A DNA stretch of 64,000 nt from Allobosea sp. Tri-44. GTDB taxonomy: Bacteria > Pseudomonadota > Alphaproteobacteria > Rhizobiales > Beijerinckiaceae. The stretch covers positions 1-64,000 of the forward strand of contig NZ_NBDP01000042.1 in NCBI RefSeq assembly GCF_004123845.1, written 5' to 3'. Under the pieces are notes generated by a model. That model was given only the letters and a program-made list of their open reading frames with translations, made no database searches and was not told the origin of the DNA. Positions within the stretch are counted from its first letter, which is position 1, and each line of letters opens with the position of its first letter. A program made the translations under genes and the position numbers. This document shows positions 36,264-44,062 of the stretch, piece by piece.

Positions 36264-37016
36264 TCAGGCGCCAAGCAGGCGCGGCAGCGACGACATCAGC
36301 AGCGCCACCCCCGACAGCGTCAGCAGGGTCAGCACGATGCGACGGAAGGCCTGCTCGCTGATGCCGATATAGAGCCGCCCGCCGAGGAGGGTCGGGATCA
36401 GCATCGCCGGTGCGACGATGGCGAAAGCCGGCCACATCGAACGCGTGACGTTTCCCGCTAGCACATAGCCGAGCATGGTGGCGGCGAGCATCGTCAGGTT
36501 GAAGTTCTGGACGATGGAGCGCTGCACATCCTTGTCCATGCGGCGCAAGCTGCACCACAGCGTCGGCAGCACGCCGGTGAAGCCGCCGAAGCCGCCCATG
36601 ATGCCGCCCATCAGGCCGATCGCGCCATCCGCCAGGCGCCCACCGGCGCGGACCGGTGGCAGATGCGGGGCGAACAGCATGATCGGGCACCACACGGCCA
36701 GCAGGATGCCGAGCCCGGCCTTGAACAAATTGGCATCGACCAGCGGCAGCAGCAGCACGCCGGCCGGAATGCCGGCGATGCCGCCGAGCAGGAAGGGCCA
36801 GAGCCTGGCGAAGTCGAAGCCGCGGCGCATGGTCACGGCCGCGATGGTCTGGCCGGTCAGCCCGCCGAACACCGCCATGACCGCAGCGAGCTTCGGATCG
36901 AGCGTCCAGGCCCAGACCGACATGGCGACGAGGCTGAAGGCAAAGCCGGAGAGCCCTTGCACGAAGCCGGCGAGAGCGGCTCCGAGGATGAGGGTCAGGA
37001 TGGTGGGAGTATCCAT
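36264..37016 (-). CDS. TSUP (TauE/SafE) family permease
   Basis: A 250-aa inner-membrane protein with seven or eight hydrophobic helices in two similar halves, as in the sulfite exporter TauE/SafE group. ALAGFVQGLSGFAFSLVAMS opens the first half and GLMGGIMGGFGGFTGVLPTL the second. Family members move sulfite, sulfoacetate, taurine or other organic anions. It precedes the isomerase-glk run by 102 bases on the same strand and may supply its substrate, which is inference. Confidence 0.9.
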   Translation of the reverse strand: MDTPTILTLILGAALAGFVQGLSGFAFSLVAMSVWAWTLDPKLAAVMAVFGGLTGQTIAAVTMRRGFDFARLWPFLLGGIAGIPAGVLLLPLVDANLFKAGLGILLAVWCPIMLFAPHLPPVRAGGRLADGAIGLMGGIMGGFGGFTGVLPTLWCSLRRMDKDVQRSIVQNFNLTMLAATMLGYVLAGNVTRSMWPAFAIVAPAMLIPTLLGGRLYIGISEQAFRRIVLTLLTLSGVALLMSSLPRLLGA

Positions 37017-37058
37017 GGTCAGGCTTGGTCGATCTCACGCCTCGGCATCAAGGCTCTG

Positions 37059-37157
37059 GTCGTCCCGGGCGACCGTAGGGAGACCCGGGACCCATTCCGG
37101 AACGCCTCAGGCATGGATCCCGGATCGACGCCGCTGGCGCGGCTTGTCCGGGACGAC
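37059..37157. repeat. 99-bp intergenic palindromic repeat, copy 2
   Basis: The ends are GTCGTCCCGG and CCGGGACGAC, exact reverse complements. Compared with the copy at 971-1069, both ends changed together (A/T pair to G/C pair). The central 25 bases (37092-37116) match the reverse complement of the first copy's centre in 23 positions. It lies between two minus-strand genes. Confidence 0.85.
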
Positions 37158-37179
37158 CTCAGAGGGTTCGCGAGCGAGG

Positions 37180-38163
37180 CTACTTCTTCGCTTCCGGCTT
37201 GGCGGGCGGGTTCGGGTCCTTCGAGAAGCCGCGGAAGACCATGTCGGGCGAGGAGGTGTTGTGGCGCGAATGATTGGTGCGGCCCATCCAGACATCGGTC
37301 GCCTTGCCGCCGGTGAAGGGCATCAGCGCCTCCTCGCGCCAGCCCTTGGCGCCGGGCTCGCGGATGGCGATGCGGGCGACGTCGTTGTTGAATTCGGTGA
37401 CATACATCGAGCGCAGCGCGGCGAAGGCCTTGCCACCGGCGACCGGTTTGTCGAGCACGGCGTCGAGCACCATGCGGTTCTCGTCGACGCTGTCGAGCTT
37501 CAGCGTCCCGGACGAACCGTCCTTGAAGGCGAGCTTGAAGGAGAGTGTCTTCGGGTCGAAGGCGATCTCCTTGATGTTCACGACGGGACGCGCACCGTCC
37601 TGCTCGACCGGGCCGAACAGGAAGGACGAGCCATAGGCCGCTGCCGAAAGCTGCTGCGGCGGCAGTGGCCGGACGCGCCAGTAGCCATCCTGCGGATAGA
37701 CGACCAGAACCTCATAGGAGCCGGTCTTGCCGAGCTTCCAGAGCTGGACGAGGTGCAGGCCCTTCTCGACGCGGTCGCCGACCCGGAAGGTCGTCTCGGC
37801 CGGGCGCCAGAAGCTCTCGAAGGTGTAGCCGACCAGCCAGTACTCGATGCTCTCGTAGAAGGTGATGCGCTGCGGCGGCACCGGCGCCTTGTGGACGGGA
37901 TCGCCGCTCATGTCGCAATCGGTCCAGTCCGCGTCCCAGTTGTCGCGCAGCAGGCCGGCAATATAGGCCGGATGCGCCGCCTCGATGCGGAAGCGCCTGA
38001 CCTCGGGCGAAATCGCCTTGATGGTGACGTTGTCCTTCTCGGCGCAGGCGACCTGCTCCGACTCGTTCTTGACCTCGACGGCGACGTCGCCGGCGGCATG
38101 TGCCGCGAAGGCGGTCAGCAGAAGCGTCACGGAGATGGCGAGCGGGCGAACGAGAGCGAGCAT
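37180..38163 (-). CDS. Exported protein of unknown function
   Basis: A 327-aa protein with a clear signal peptide (residues 1-23, hydrophobic core then AHAAG). The mature part is beta-rich, with cysteines at CAEKD and DCDMSGD that could pair, and a Pro/Lys-rich tail. I recognise no catalytic motif. MGRTNHSRHNTSSPDMVFRG near the C-terminus is His/Asn/Ser-rich and distinctive. The ATG at 38163 has AAGGA at good spacing. Expected in the periplasm. Role unknown. Confidence 0.75.
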   Translation of the reverse strand: MLALVRPLAISVTLLLTAFAAHAAGDVAVEVKNESEQVACAEKDNVTIKAISPEVRRFRIEAAHPAYIAGLLRDNWDADWTDCDMSGDPVHKAPVPPQRITFYESIEYWLVGYTFESFWRPAETTFRVGDRVEKGLHLVQLWKLGKTGSYEVLVVYPQDGYWRVRPLPPQQLSAAAYGSSFLFGPVEQDGARPVVNIKEIAFDPKTLSFKLAFKDGSSGTLKLDSVDENRMVLDAVLDKPVAGGKAFAALRSMYVTEFNNDVARIAIREPGAKGWREEALMPFTGGKATDVWMGRTNHSRHNTSSPDMVFRGFSKDPNPPAKPEAKK

Positions 38164-38359
38164 GGTCATCCTTGGTCGGTTGCGTTCGTGGTCAGCCTGG
38201 GCAGCGCAAGATGAACGCAGGCTGAGCCGGGTCATAGAGCCGATATGCCTGCGAAGAAAGCGCGACACCGTGGCAGCTTCCGCAATCGATGCCGGCAAGG
38301 CCAGACTGCCCTTGCGAGAGGCGCGCTTTGCGACCTTTCACGAGCGGGGACTGCCTTAG

Positions 38360-38749
38360 ATGCCGAGCTATGTCCTGGCCGCTGGCCTGCTGATGATCCT
38401 GATCGCCATCGCCCATTCCGTGATCGGCGAGATCCTGATCTTCCGGCAGCTTCGGGCGGGGACGATCGTGCCATTGCTCGCGCCGGCGCCGCTGCGCGAG
38501 CGGCACTTGCGCATCCTCTGGGCGAACTGGCACCTGTGTTCGGTGCTGGGCTGGGGGCTGGCAGCGCTGCTGATCCTGCTCGCGATGTCGCCCGATCTGC
38601 CGGCGCACGCCCTTCAGGTCCGGATCATCGCAATCGCGACCTTAGCCGGCTCTGTCCTCGTGCTGTTCGCGACCAAGGGTCGGCATCCGGGCTGGCTCGG
38701 CCTGCTCGTCGCGGCGGCGCTCGCCTGGCTCGGGCAGAGCGGTGCGTAA
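38360..38749 (+). CDS. Small four-helix membrane protein, unknown function
   Basis: A 129-aa protein with four hydrophobic segments, at about residues 5-27, 55-77, 85-103 and 110-126. Conserved-looking features are AHSVIGEILIFRQL after helix 1 and ILWANWHLCSVLGW at the start of helix 2. Similar small integral proteins are annotated only as hypothetical. It converges with the FkbM gene, five bases between the stops, and diverges from the exported protein. Confidence 0.75.
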   Translation: MPSYVLAAGLLMILIAIAHSVIGEILIFRQLRAGTIVPLLAPAPLRERHLRILWANWHLCSVLGWGLAALLILLAMSPDLPAHALQVRIIAIATLAGSVLVLFATKGRHPGWLGLLVAAALAWLGQSGA

Positions 38750-38754
38750 TTCTC

Positions 38755-39513
38755 TCAGCGCGACAGCAGCGCGTAGACGTCGCCGGAATTCGCCTCGTGC
38801 GGGAGGTCGCGGAGATGGCTGTGCATGGCCTCAGCATCGACCGGCTCCGGGAAGACCAGTGCCTGGCTTTCGCCCAGTGCGACGTTGAAGCGATAGGGGC
38901 CGAGGGCGGCGAGCCGGGCGAGGCATGCCTCAGCGACATCGCGCTGGATGGTGGTGAACTCGAAGGAGAGGGCGGGCGGCGTCTGGTTGAGGCCGGCGAG
39001 GACCTGCGCCTCGAAGCCCTCGACATCGATCTTCATGAAGGCGGGCAAGCCGTGCTCGGCGATCAGCGCATCGAGCGTGGTGCAAGGCACGGTGAGCTCG
39101 CGATCCCAGACCTGCTCGCGCCAGCCGTCCTGATCCTGCGCCGCGTCGACGAACTCGCCCGAGAGGGTCGAGACGGTGGGGTTGGCGCTGTTGATCCGGA
39201 GCGTCGCGGTGCCCTCGCTGTCGCCGCAGGCGGCCTCGACCAGCGTCACCTTGGGATCGCGGCCATGGATCAGGCGCAGCGCCCTTGCCGGCCCGGGCTG
39301 CGGTTCGAGCGCCACGACGCGGGCGCCGAGCCGGCGGAAGGAGGAGATGCGGTCGCCGACGTGGGCGCCGATGTCGAAGGCAAGATCGCCGGGGCGCAGG
39401 AAGCGGGCATAGAGCGAATCCATGGCGACCTTGCGGACATGGTCGCCATGGTAGACGCGCAGCGAGCGCCCAAGGCTCTTGGCGGTGCCTTTCGGGTAGG
39501 CGATCGGCTTCAT
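38755..39513 (-). CDS. FkbM-family methyltransferase
   Basis: A 252-aa SAM-dependent methyltransferase. The SAM site is LAFDIGAHVGDRISSFRRLG; VVALEPQPG, VTLVEAACGDSEGTATL and the FkbM hallmark FMKIDVEGFEAQVLAGL are present. FkbM enzymes O-methylate sugars and other hydroxyls. The ATG at 39513 overlaps the opgH stop by four bases, so the two are translationally coupled and the glucan is the likely target. A longer frame upstream is inside opgH and not used. Confidence 0.92.
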   Translation of the reverse strand: MKPIAYPKGTAKSLGRSLRVYHGDHVRKVAMDSLYARFLRPGDLAFDIGAHVGDRISSFRRLGARVVALEPQPGPARALRLIHGRDPKVTLVEAACGDSEGTATLRINSANPTVSTLSGEFVDAAQDQDGWREQVWDRELTVPCTTLDALIAEHGLPAFMKIDVEGFEAQVLAGLNQTPPALSFEFTTIQRDVAEACLARLAALGPYRFNVALGESQALVFPEPVDAEAMHSHLRDLPHEANSGDVYALLSR

Positions 39514-41333
39514 GGAGCGTTGCCGCCGTGAATCGCGACGATCTCGGCCGGTGGGTTGAAATCCTCGGGGATGCCGCAGAGGCCCGTGCGGGCGAAGAAT
39601 GCGCCCAGCGCCGGCGCCGCGGTCAGCATGGCGAAGGGGATGGCGAGGATGTAGCCGGCGGTCAGCGGAAGCGACCAGATCAGCACGGTCGGCGACAGCA
39701 CGGCGAGCGTGCCGAAGATGTAGAGCCCGAACAGCAGATGCGGCCAGAGACCGGCGAAGGCGGTGGCGAAGGAGAGGGCGTGCGCATCGCGCGCCTGGCC
39801 GTTCCAGCCGATCCTGGCCTTGCCGAAGACGAGGCCGATCATGAACAGCGTGGTCCGGAACGTCGAGACCGCGCCCTGCAGGAAGGCGAAGACGATCTCG
39901 ATCAGCGAGGAGACGACGAAGCGCAATGTGCCGCCATAGCGCTGCGTGCCCCCCTTGGTCAGCAGGATATCGGCGAAGCCTGCAAGCTTCGGCGAGAGAT
40001 ACATCGCGAAGAACAGCACGTAGAGGAAGGCGGCGAAGCCCGCGGGGTAATCCGCGATGCCGCGGTCCTCGAGGACCTTCAACGGCAGCAGCGCGATCAT
40101 CAACGTCCACGCCGGCAGGCCGATGAACATCAGGATCGCCCAGGCGAGCTGGAAGCGACTCATGACTTTCAAGCCCGGAATATCGAGTATTTTCAGGTAC
40201 TGCAGATTGCCGAGGCACCAGCGCAGGTCGCGCCGGGCGAATTCGAGCATGGTCGGCGGGTTCTCCTCCCAGCTGCCGGCCTCGATCGGCAGCACGCGAA
40301 CCTCGTAGCCGGCGCGGCGCATCAATGTCGCCTCGACCTGGTCATGGCTCATGATCGGCCCGCCGAGCGGCGGCCCGCCCGGCACGGTCGGCAGATGGCA
40401 GTGATCGCGGAAGGGCGCGATCCGAACAAAAGCGTTGTGGCCCCAGAACGGGCCGCAATCGCCGATCCACCAGGCCGAGCCCATGGTGTAGGGCCGCATG
40501 CCGTGGCGCATGCCGAACTGGAAGATGCGGGCGAAGGCCGATTTGCTCGGCATGCCGACGACGAGGCTCTGCAGGATACCGAGCTTCGGATAGGCCTGCA
40601 TCATCCGGGCGAGCTTCACGATGGCGTGGCCGGACATGACGCTGTCGGCGTCGAGCGGCAGCATCAATTCGTAGCGATCGCCCCAGCGTTCGCAGAAATC
40701 GCGGACATTGCCGGCCTTGTAGCCGGCATTGTCGCTGCGGCGGCGATAGACGATGGTGCAATCCTCACCGGCGTCGCGCGAGAGCTCGGCCGCAAGCGCC
40801 TCCTCGCGGGCTGCCACCGCGGGGTCATTCGTGTCGGAGAGCACGAAATAATCGAACCAGCCGCCTTCGCCGGTGGCGTTGAGGCTCTCCTTGACGATGC
40901 GCAGCCGCGCAAAGGCGCGGGCCGGGTCTTCGTTGCGCAGCGTCATCAGCACGGCAGTGCGGACCGCGAGCGGTGTATCGGCCTCGCCGGCAGCGGCGAA
41001 GGGGGCGACCTGATCGACCCCGTCCCTGGTGCCATGCAGCAGCCAGAGTCCGATCACGGCATTCCAGAAACCGAGTACCGTCCAGGGCGCGCCGAACAGG
41101 AAGGCGATGAAGATCGCGATGTCGGCAAGGCTCCAGCCGCCGGCCGAGAGCACGCGCGACAGGCCGTAGAGCAGCGCTGCCAGCGTGACGAGGTTCAGGG
41201 CCGCGACGAGCCAGCGCCGCGCCCGCAAGGTGGAGAAGGACTGCAGCCCCGCCGGCGTCAGCCTGGTGTCCTCTTGCGCCGCCGCCTGGAACGTGGTCGG
41301 AGCGGGACGCTGGTTCATGGCGGTTTCCGTCAT
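39510..41333 (-). CDS. opgH: Glucan biosynthesis glucosyltransferase OpgH/MdoH
   Basis: A 607-aa inner-membrane GT2 enzyme that polymerises the glucose backbone of osmoregulated periplasmic glucans from UDP-glucose. It has two N-terminal helices, then a cytoplasmic catalytic domain with VLMTLRNEDPARAF, SDNAGYKAGNVRDF, MLPLDADSVMSG (DxD), GPFWGHNAFVR and RRDLRWCLGNLQY, and then about six helices. It is shorter than enteric OpgH (about 850 aa), lacking most of the N-terminal tail. Starts at 41333 and 41318 are both possible. No opgG is adjacent. It is coupled to the FkbM gene. Confidence 0.93.
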   Translation of the reverse strand: MTETAMNQRPAPTTFQAAAQEDTRLTPAGLQSFSTLRARRWLVAALNLVTLAALLYGLSRVLSAGGWSLADIAIFIAFLFGAPWTVLGFWNAVIGLWLLHGTRDGVDQVAPFAAAGEADTPLAVRTAVLMTLRNEDPARAFARLRIVKESLNATGEGGWFDYFVLSDTNDPAVAAREEALAAELSRDAGEDCTIVYRRRSDNAGYKAGNVRDFCERWGDRYELMLPLDADSVMSGHAIVKLARMMQAYPKLGILQSLVVGMPSKSAFARIFQFGMRHGMRPYTMGSAWWIGDCGPFWGHNAFVRIAPFRDHCHLPTVPGGPPLGGPIMSHDQVEATLMRRAGYEVRVLPIEAGSWEENPPTMLEFARRDLRWCLGNLQYLKILDIPGLKVMSRFQLAWAILMFIGLPAWTLMIALLPLKVLEDRGIADYPAGFAAFLYVLFFAMYLSPKLAGFADILLTKGGTQRYGGTLRFVVSSLIEIVFAFLQGAVSTFRTTLFMIGLVFGKARIGWNGQARDAHALSFATAFAGLWPHLLFGLYIFGTLAVLSPTVLIWSLPLTAGYILAIPFAMLTAAPALGAFFARTGLCGIPEDFNPPAEIVAIHGGNAP

Positions 41334-41374
41334 GGGCTCATCAGGCTGGCGGGGAACGGCGCGGAGGGCGATGC

Positions 41375-42367
41375 GTGGTAAAGCCGGCAATTGCAAACGA
41401 AGCAAGCGCGCAGGCGACCGCGCTCTGGTATGCCGCCGCGCGTGAATGCGTCCTGAACACGGAAGAATTGCCCGCGCCGGGGCCGGACGACTGCCTCGTG
41501 CGCACGCTCTGGAGCGGCATCAGCCGCGGTACCGAGCGGCTGGTCTTCGAAGGCCGCGTGCCTGCGAGCGAATATGAGCGCATGCGAGCCCCCTTCCAGC
41601 AGGGCGCGTTTCCGTTCCCGGTGAAGTACGGCTACTGCGCCGTCGGCATGGTGGATGCGGGGCCGGCCGAGCTGCTCGGCAAGCGGGTCTTCTGCCTGCA
41701 TCCGCATCAGGACCGCTTCGTCGCGCCGGTGGACCGCGTGGCCGTGGTGCCCGAGGGCATCCCGGCGAGACGTGCCGTGCTCGCCGCGAACATGGAAACC
41801 GCGCTCAATGCGCATTGGGATGCCGGCTCCGGTCCGGCCGATCGGATCGTCGTGGTTGGCGGCGGCGTGCTCGGCCTGCTCACCGCCTTCATCGCGGGCA
41901 AGCTTCCAGGCGCGGAGGTGACGCTGGTCGATCTCGACGAGAGCCGCGCCGGGCTCGCTGAGATGCTGGGCTGCCGCTTCGCGCTGCCGGCAGACTGCCC
42001 GCGGGACGCCGATCTCGTCTTCCATGCCAGCGCGAGTGCCGCCGGCCTCGCCACGGCGATCGCCGCGGCCGGCTTCGAGACTCGGATCGTCGAGCTGAGC
42101 TGGTATGGCGAAGGGAGCGTCGCGGCACCGCTTGGCGGCGCCTTCCATGCGCGGCGCCTGCAGCTCGTCTCCTCGCAGGTCGGGCAGGTTTCACCCTCGC
42201 GGCGGGCGCGGTTCGATTATGCCCGCCGTACGCAGGCCGCTCTGGCGTTGCTGGCGGATGAACGGCTCGATGCGCTGATCACTGACGAGATCGCGTTCAA
42301 GGATGCGCCTTCGCACCTGCCGGCGCTGTTCGCCGGCGCAGGGCTGACGGCGGTTCTGCGCTATTGA
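41375..42367 (+). CDS. Medium-chain dehydrogenase/reductase, BchC-like
   Basis: A 330-aa member of the zinc-type alcohol dehydrogenase superfamily. The N-terminal domain has LWSGISRGTERLVFEGRVP, resembling bacteriochlorophyllide dehydrogenase BchC. It then has PVKYGYCAVG instead of the usual GHE zinc motif. The Rossmann domain is IVVVGGGVLGLLTAFIAG with VDLDE, which suggests NAD. NMETALNAHWDA is typical of this subgroup. The start is GTG at 41375 with GGAGGG upstream. It is the first gene of a four-gene + strand run with the PTPS-like, glycosyltransferase and methyltransferase genes. No other chlorophyll gene is present, so BchC activity is not implied. Confidence 0.85.
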   Translation: MVKPAIANEASAQATALWYAAARECVLNTEELPAPGPDDCLVRTLWSGISRGTERLVFEGRVPASEYERMRAPFQQGAFPFPVKYGYCAVGMVDAGPAELLGKRVFCLHPHQDRFVAPVDRVAVVPEGIPARRAVLAANMETALNAHWDAGSGPADRIVVVGGGVLGLLTAFIAGKLPGAEVTLVDLDESRAGLAEMLGCRFALPADCPRDADLVFHASASAAGLATAIAAAGFETRIVELSWYGEGSVAAPLGGAFHARRLQLVSSQVGQVSPSRRARFDYARRTQAALALLADERLDALITDEIAFKDAPSHLPALFAGAGLTAVLRY

Positions 42368-42417
42368 CGTCGCGCCCCGGCCTTCGCCAAGACTGCGCGC
42401 GCTGAAGGAGACTGCCC

Positions 42418-42819
42418 ATGTTTTCCGTCGAAGTCCGCGATCGCATCATGATCGGCCATTCGCTGCCGGACCCATTCTTCGGCCCGGCGCAGGCGATGCA
42501 TGGCGCGACTTTCGTCGTCGATGTCGCCTTCTTCCGCGAGAACCTGACCCGCCAGAACGTCGTGGTCGATATCGGCGCGGCGCTCACCGTGCTGAACCAG
42601 ACGCTGAAGCCGCTGAATTACCAGAACCTCGATGCCCTGCCGCAGTTCGCGGGCGTGCTGACCACCACCGAATTCCTCTGTAAGTACATCTTCGATGCGA
42701 TGGCGGCCGCGGCGCGCTCCGGCAAGCTCGGCGCGGACGCCGCCGGTCTCGCCAAGATCCGCGTCACCCTGCACGAGACCGACCTGGCGCGGGCGAGCTA
42801 TGAGGGCGCGCTCGCGTGA
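42418..42819 (+). CDS. PTPS/QueD-fold protein lacking the catalytic triad
   Basis: A 133-aa protein of the 6-pyruvoyl/6-carboxytetrahydropterin synthase fold. His14, His28 and Glu120 (in VTLHETDLARASYEG, the pterin-anchoring ET motif) are kept. The rest of the active site differs from E. coli QueD by eye. The catalytic Cys position is Ala24. The zinc HGH reads HGA, with Ala30. The Asp-His pair (LDHH) is LNYQ. So either it binds a pterin without the usual chemistry or it does a different reaction. It lies 50 bases after the dehydrogenase, with a good start at 42418. Family membership is firm; function is open. Confidence 0.85.
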   Translation: MFSVEVRDRIMIGHSLPDPFFGPAQAMHGATFVVDVAFFRENLTRQNVVVDIGAALTVLNQTLKPLNYQNLDALPQFAGVLTTTEFLCKYIFDAMAAAARSGKLGADAAGLAKIRVTLHETDLARASYEGALA

Positions 42820-42854
42820 CGTCCTGCCGGGCAGACGCGTCGGATGGCGCGACC

Positions 42855-42977
42855 TACCCTCTCCCCCCTTGTGGGGGAGAGATGGAGAGGGGGGTAGTCA
42901 GCCGTGCGGCTGATCGCAGGCGATTCAGCGCTCACCCGGTCACCCCCCTCCCAACCCTCCCCCACAAGGGGGGAGGG
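42855..42977. repeat. Paired C/G-rich hairpins inside the operon
   Basis: CTCTCCCCC and GGGGGAGAG pair at 42859-42881, and CCCTCCCCC and GGGGGGAGGG pair at 42955-42977. The two halves are also inverted copies of each other (AGGGGGG versus CCCCCCT). The element fills most of the 190-base gap between the PTPS-like and glycosyltransferase genes and could weaken read-through. Confidence 0.7.
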
Positions 42978-43009
42978 CTTGGCGTCGTGCCTCATTTGGG
43001 CCGGGTATC

Positions 43010-44062
43010 GTGAGCGAGATCGTCTTCGCCATTCCCGGCGATCTGTCGCTGCCAACCGGCGGCTATGGTTATGGCCGCCGGCTCCTGGCGGAATGGCGCG
43101 AGATGGGCGTCGCGGCGCAGCATCTGCAGCTGCCGGGCGGCTTCCCGAACCCGAGCGAGACCGATCTCGCCGAGACTGGCCGGGCGATCCTGTCGCAGTC
43201 CTATGACAGCGTGCTGCTGATCGACGGGCTCGCCTATGGCGCCTTTCCGGAGAGCATCGCGGCCGGGCTCGCCGGGCGTGTCGTCGCTCTGGTGCATCAT
43301 CCGCTCGGGCTAGAAACGGGACTGTCGCCGGTGCAGGCGGCGGAGTTCGTCAGGCGCGAGGCGGCGGCCTTGCGCTATGCGGCCGCTGTCATCGCCTCCA
43401 GCGAGACGACCAAGCGGTTGCTCGTTGCCGATTTCGCTGTGCCGGCGGAACGCATCACCGTGGCCGAGCCCGGTGTCGATCCAGCCGCGCGGGCTGTCGG
43501 CTCAGGTGATGGCGAGACGGTCAAGTTGCTGGCGGTCGGCTCGCTCGTGCCGCGCAAGGGCTATGACGTTCTCGTCGCGGCGCTGGAGGGGCTGGCCGAC
43601 AGGCCGTGGCGTCTCACCATCGTTGGCGCCGATGATCGTGCCCCTGCGACCACAGCCGCTTTGAAGGCGCAGATCGCCGCTGCTGGGCTGTCCGGGCGGA
43701 CCAGGCTTGCCGGTGCATTAGGGCAGAGCGAGCTCGACATGGCCTATGCGAAGGCTGATCTCTTCGTCATGCCCTCGCTGTTCGAGGGCTATGGCATGGT
43801 GCTGACCGAGGCATTGGCGCGCGGCCTCCCGATCCTGTGCACCACCGGCGGCGCGGCGGCCGAGACGGCGCCGGACGACGCTGCGCTGAAAGTGCCGCCG
43901 GGCGATGTGGCGGCGTTACGCGCGGGGCTGGCACGGTTGTTGGATGATAGAGACGAGCGTCAGCGCCGTGCCGACGCGGCCTGGCAGGCGGCCGGCGCAC
44001 TGCCGCGCTGGCGGCGGACTGCGACGATCGTCGCTGAAGTGTGTGCGAAGGTTATTCCATGA
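43010..44062 (+). CDS. Glycosyltransferase family 4 protein
   Basis: A 350-aa GT-B-fold retaining glycosyltransferase. The N-terminal glycine-rich loop is LPTGGYGYGRRLL. The donor domain has LLAVGSLVPRKGYDVLVAAL, and the E-x7-E motif lies in PSLFEGYGMVLTEALARG. GT4 enzymes use UDP- or GDP-sugars. The acceptor is unknown. No polysaccharide genes are adjacent, and the neighbours (dehydrogenase, PTPS fold, methyltransferase) suggest a small-molecule acceptor such as a pterin, as is known for cyanobacterial biopterin glucosyltransferases. The start is GTG at 43010. It overlaps the methyltransferase gene by four bases. Confidence 0.9.
   Translation: MSEIVFAIPGDLSLPTGGYGYGRRLLAEWREMGVAAQHLQLPGGFPNPSETDLAETGRAILSQSYDSVLLIDGLAYGAFPESIAAGLAGRVVALVHHPLGLETGLSPVQAAEFVRREAAALRYAAAVIASSETTKRLLVADFAVPAERITVAEPGVDPAARAVGSGDGETVKLLAVGSLVPRKGYDVLVAALEGLADRPWRLTIVGADDRAPATTAALKAQIAAAGLSGRTRLAGALGQSELDMAYAKADLFVMPSLFEGYGMVLTEALARGLPILCTTGGAAAETAPDDAALKVPPGDVAALRAGLARLLDDRDERQRRADAAWQAAGALPRWRRTATIVAEVCAKVIP

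Noticed and set aside
39285-41381. 698-aa + strand frame opposite opgH
   Set aside because: Antisense shadow of OpgH with no domain of its own.
41375-42367. Calling the dehydrogenase bchC and inferring photosynthesis
   Set aside because: Similarity is to the subfamily only; no other bacteriochlorophyll gene is in the window.
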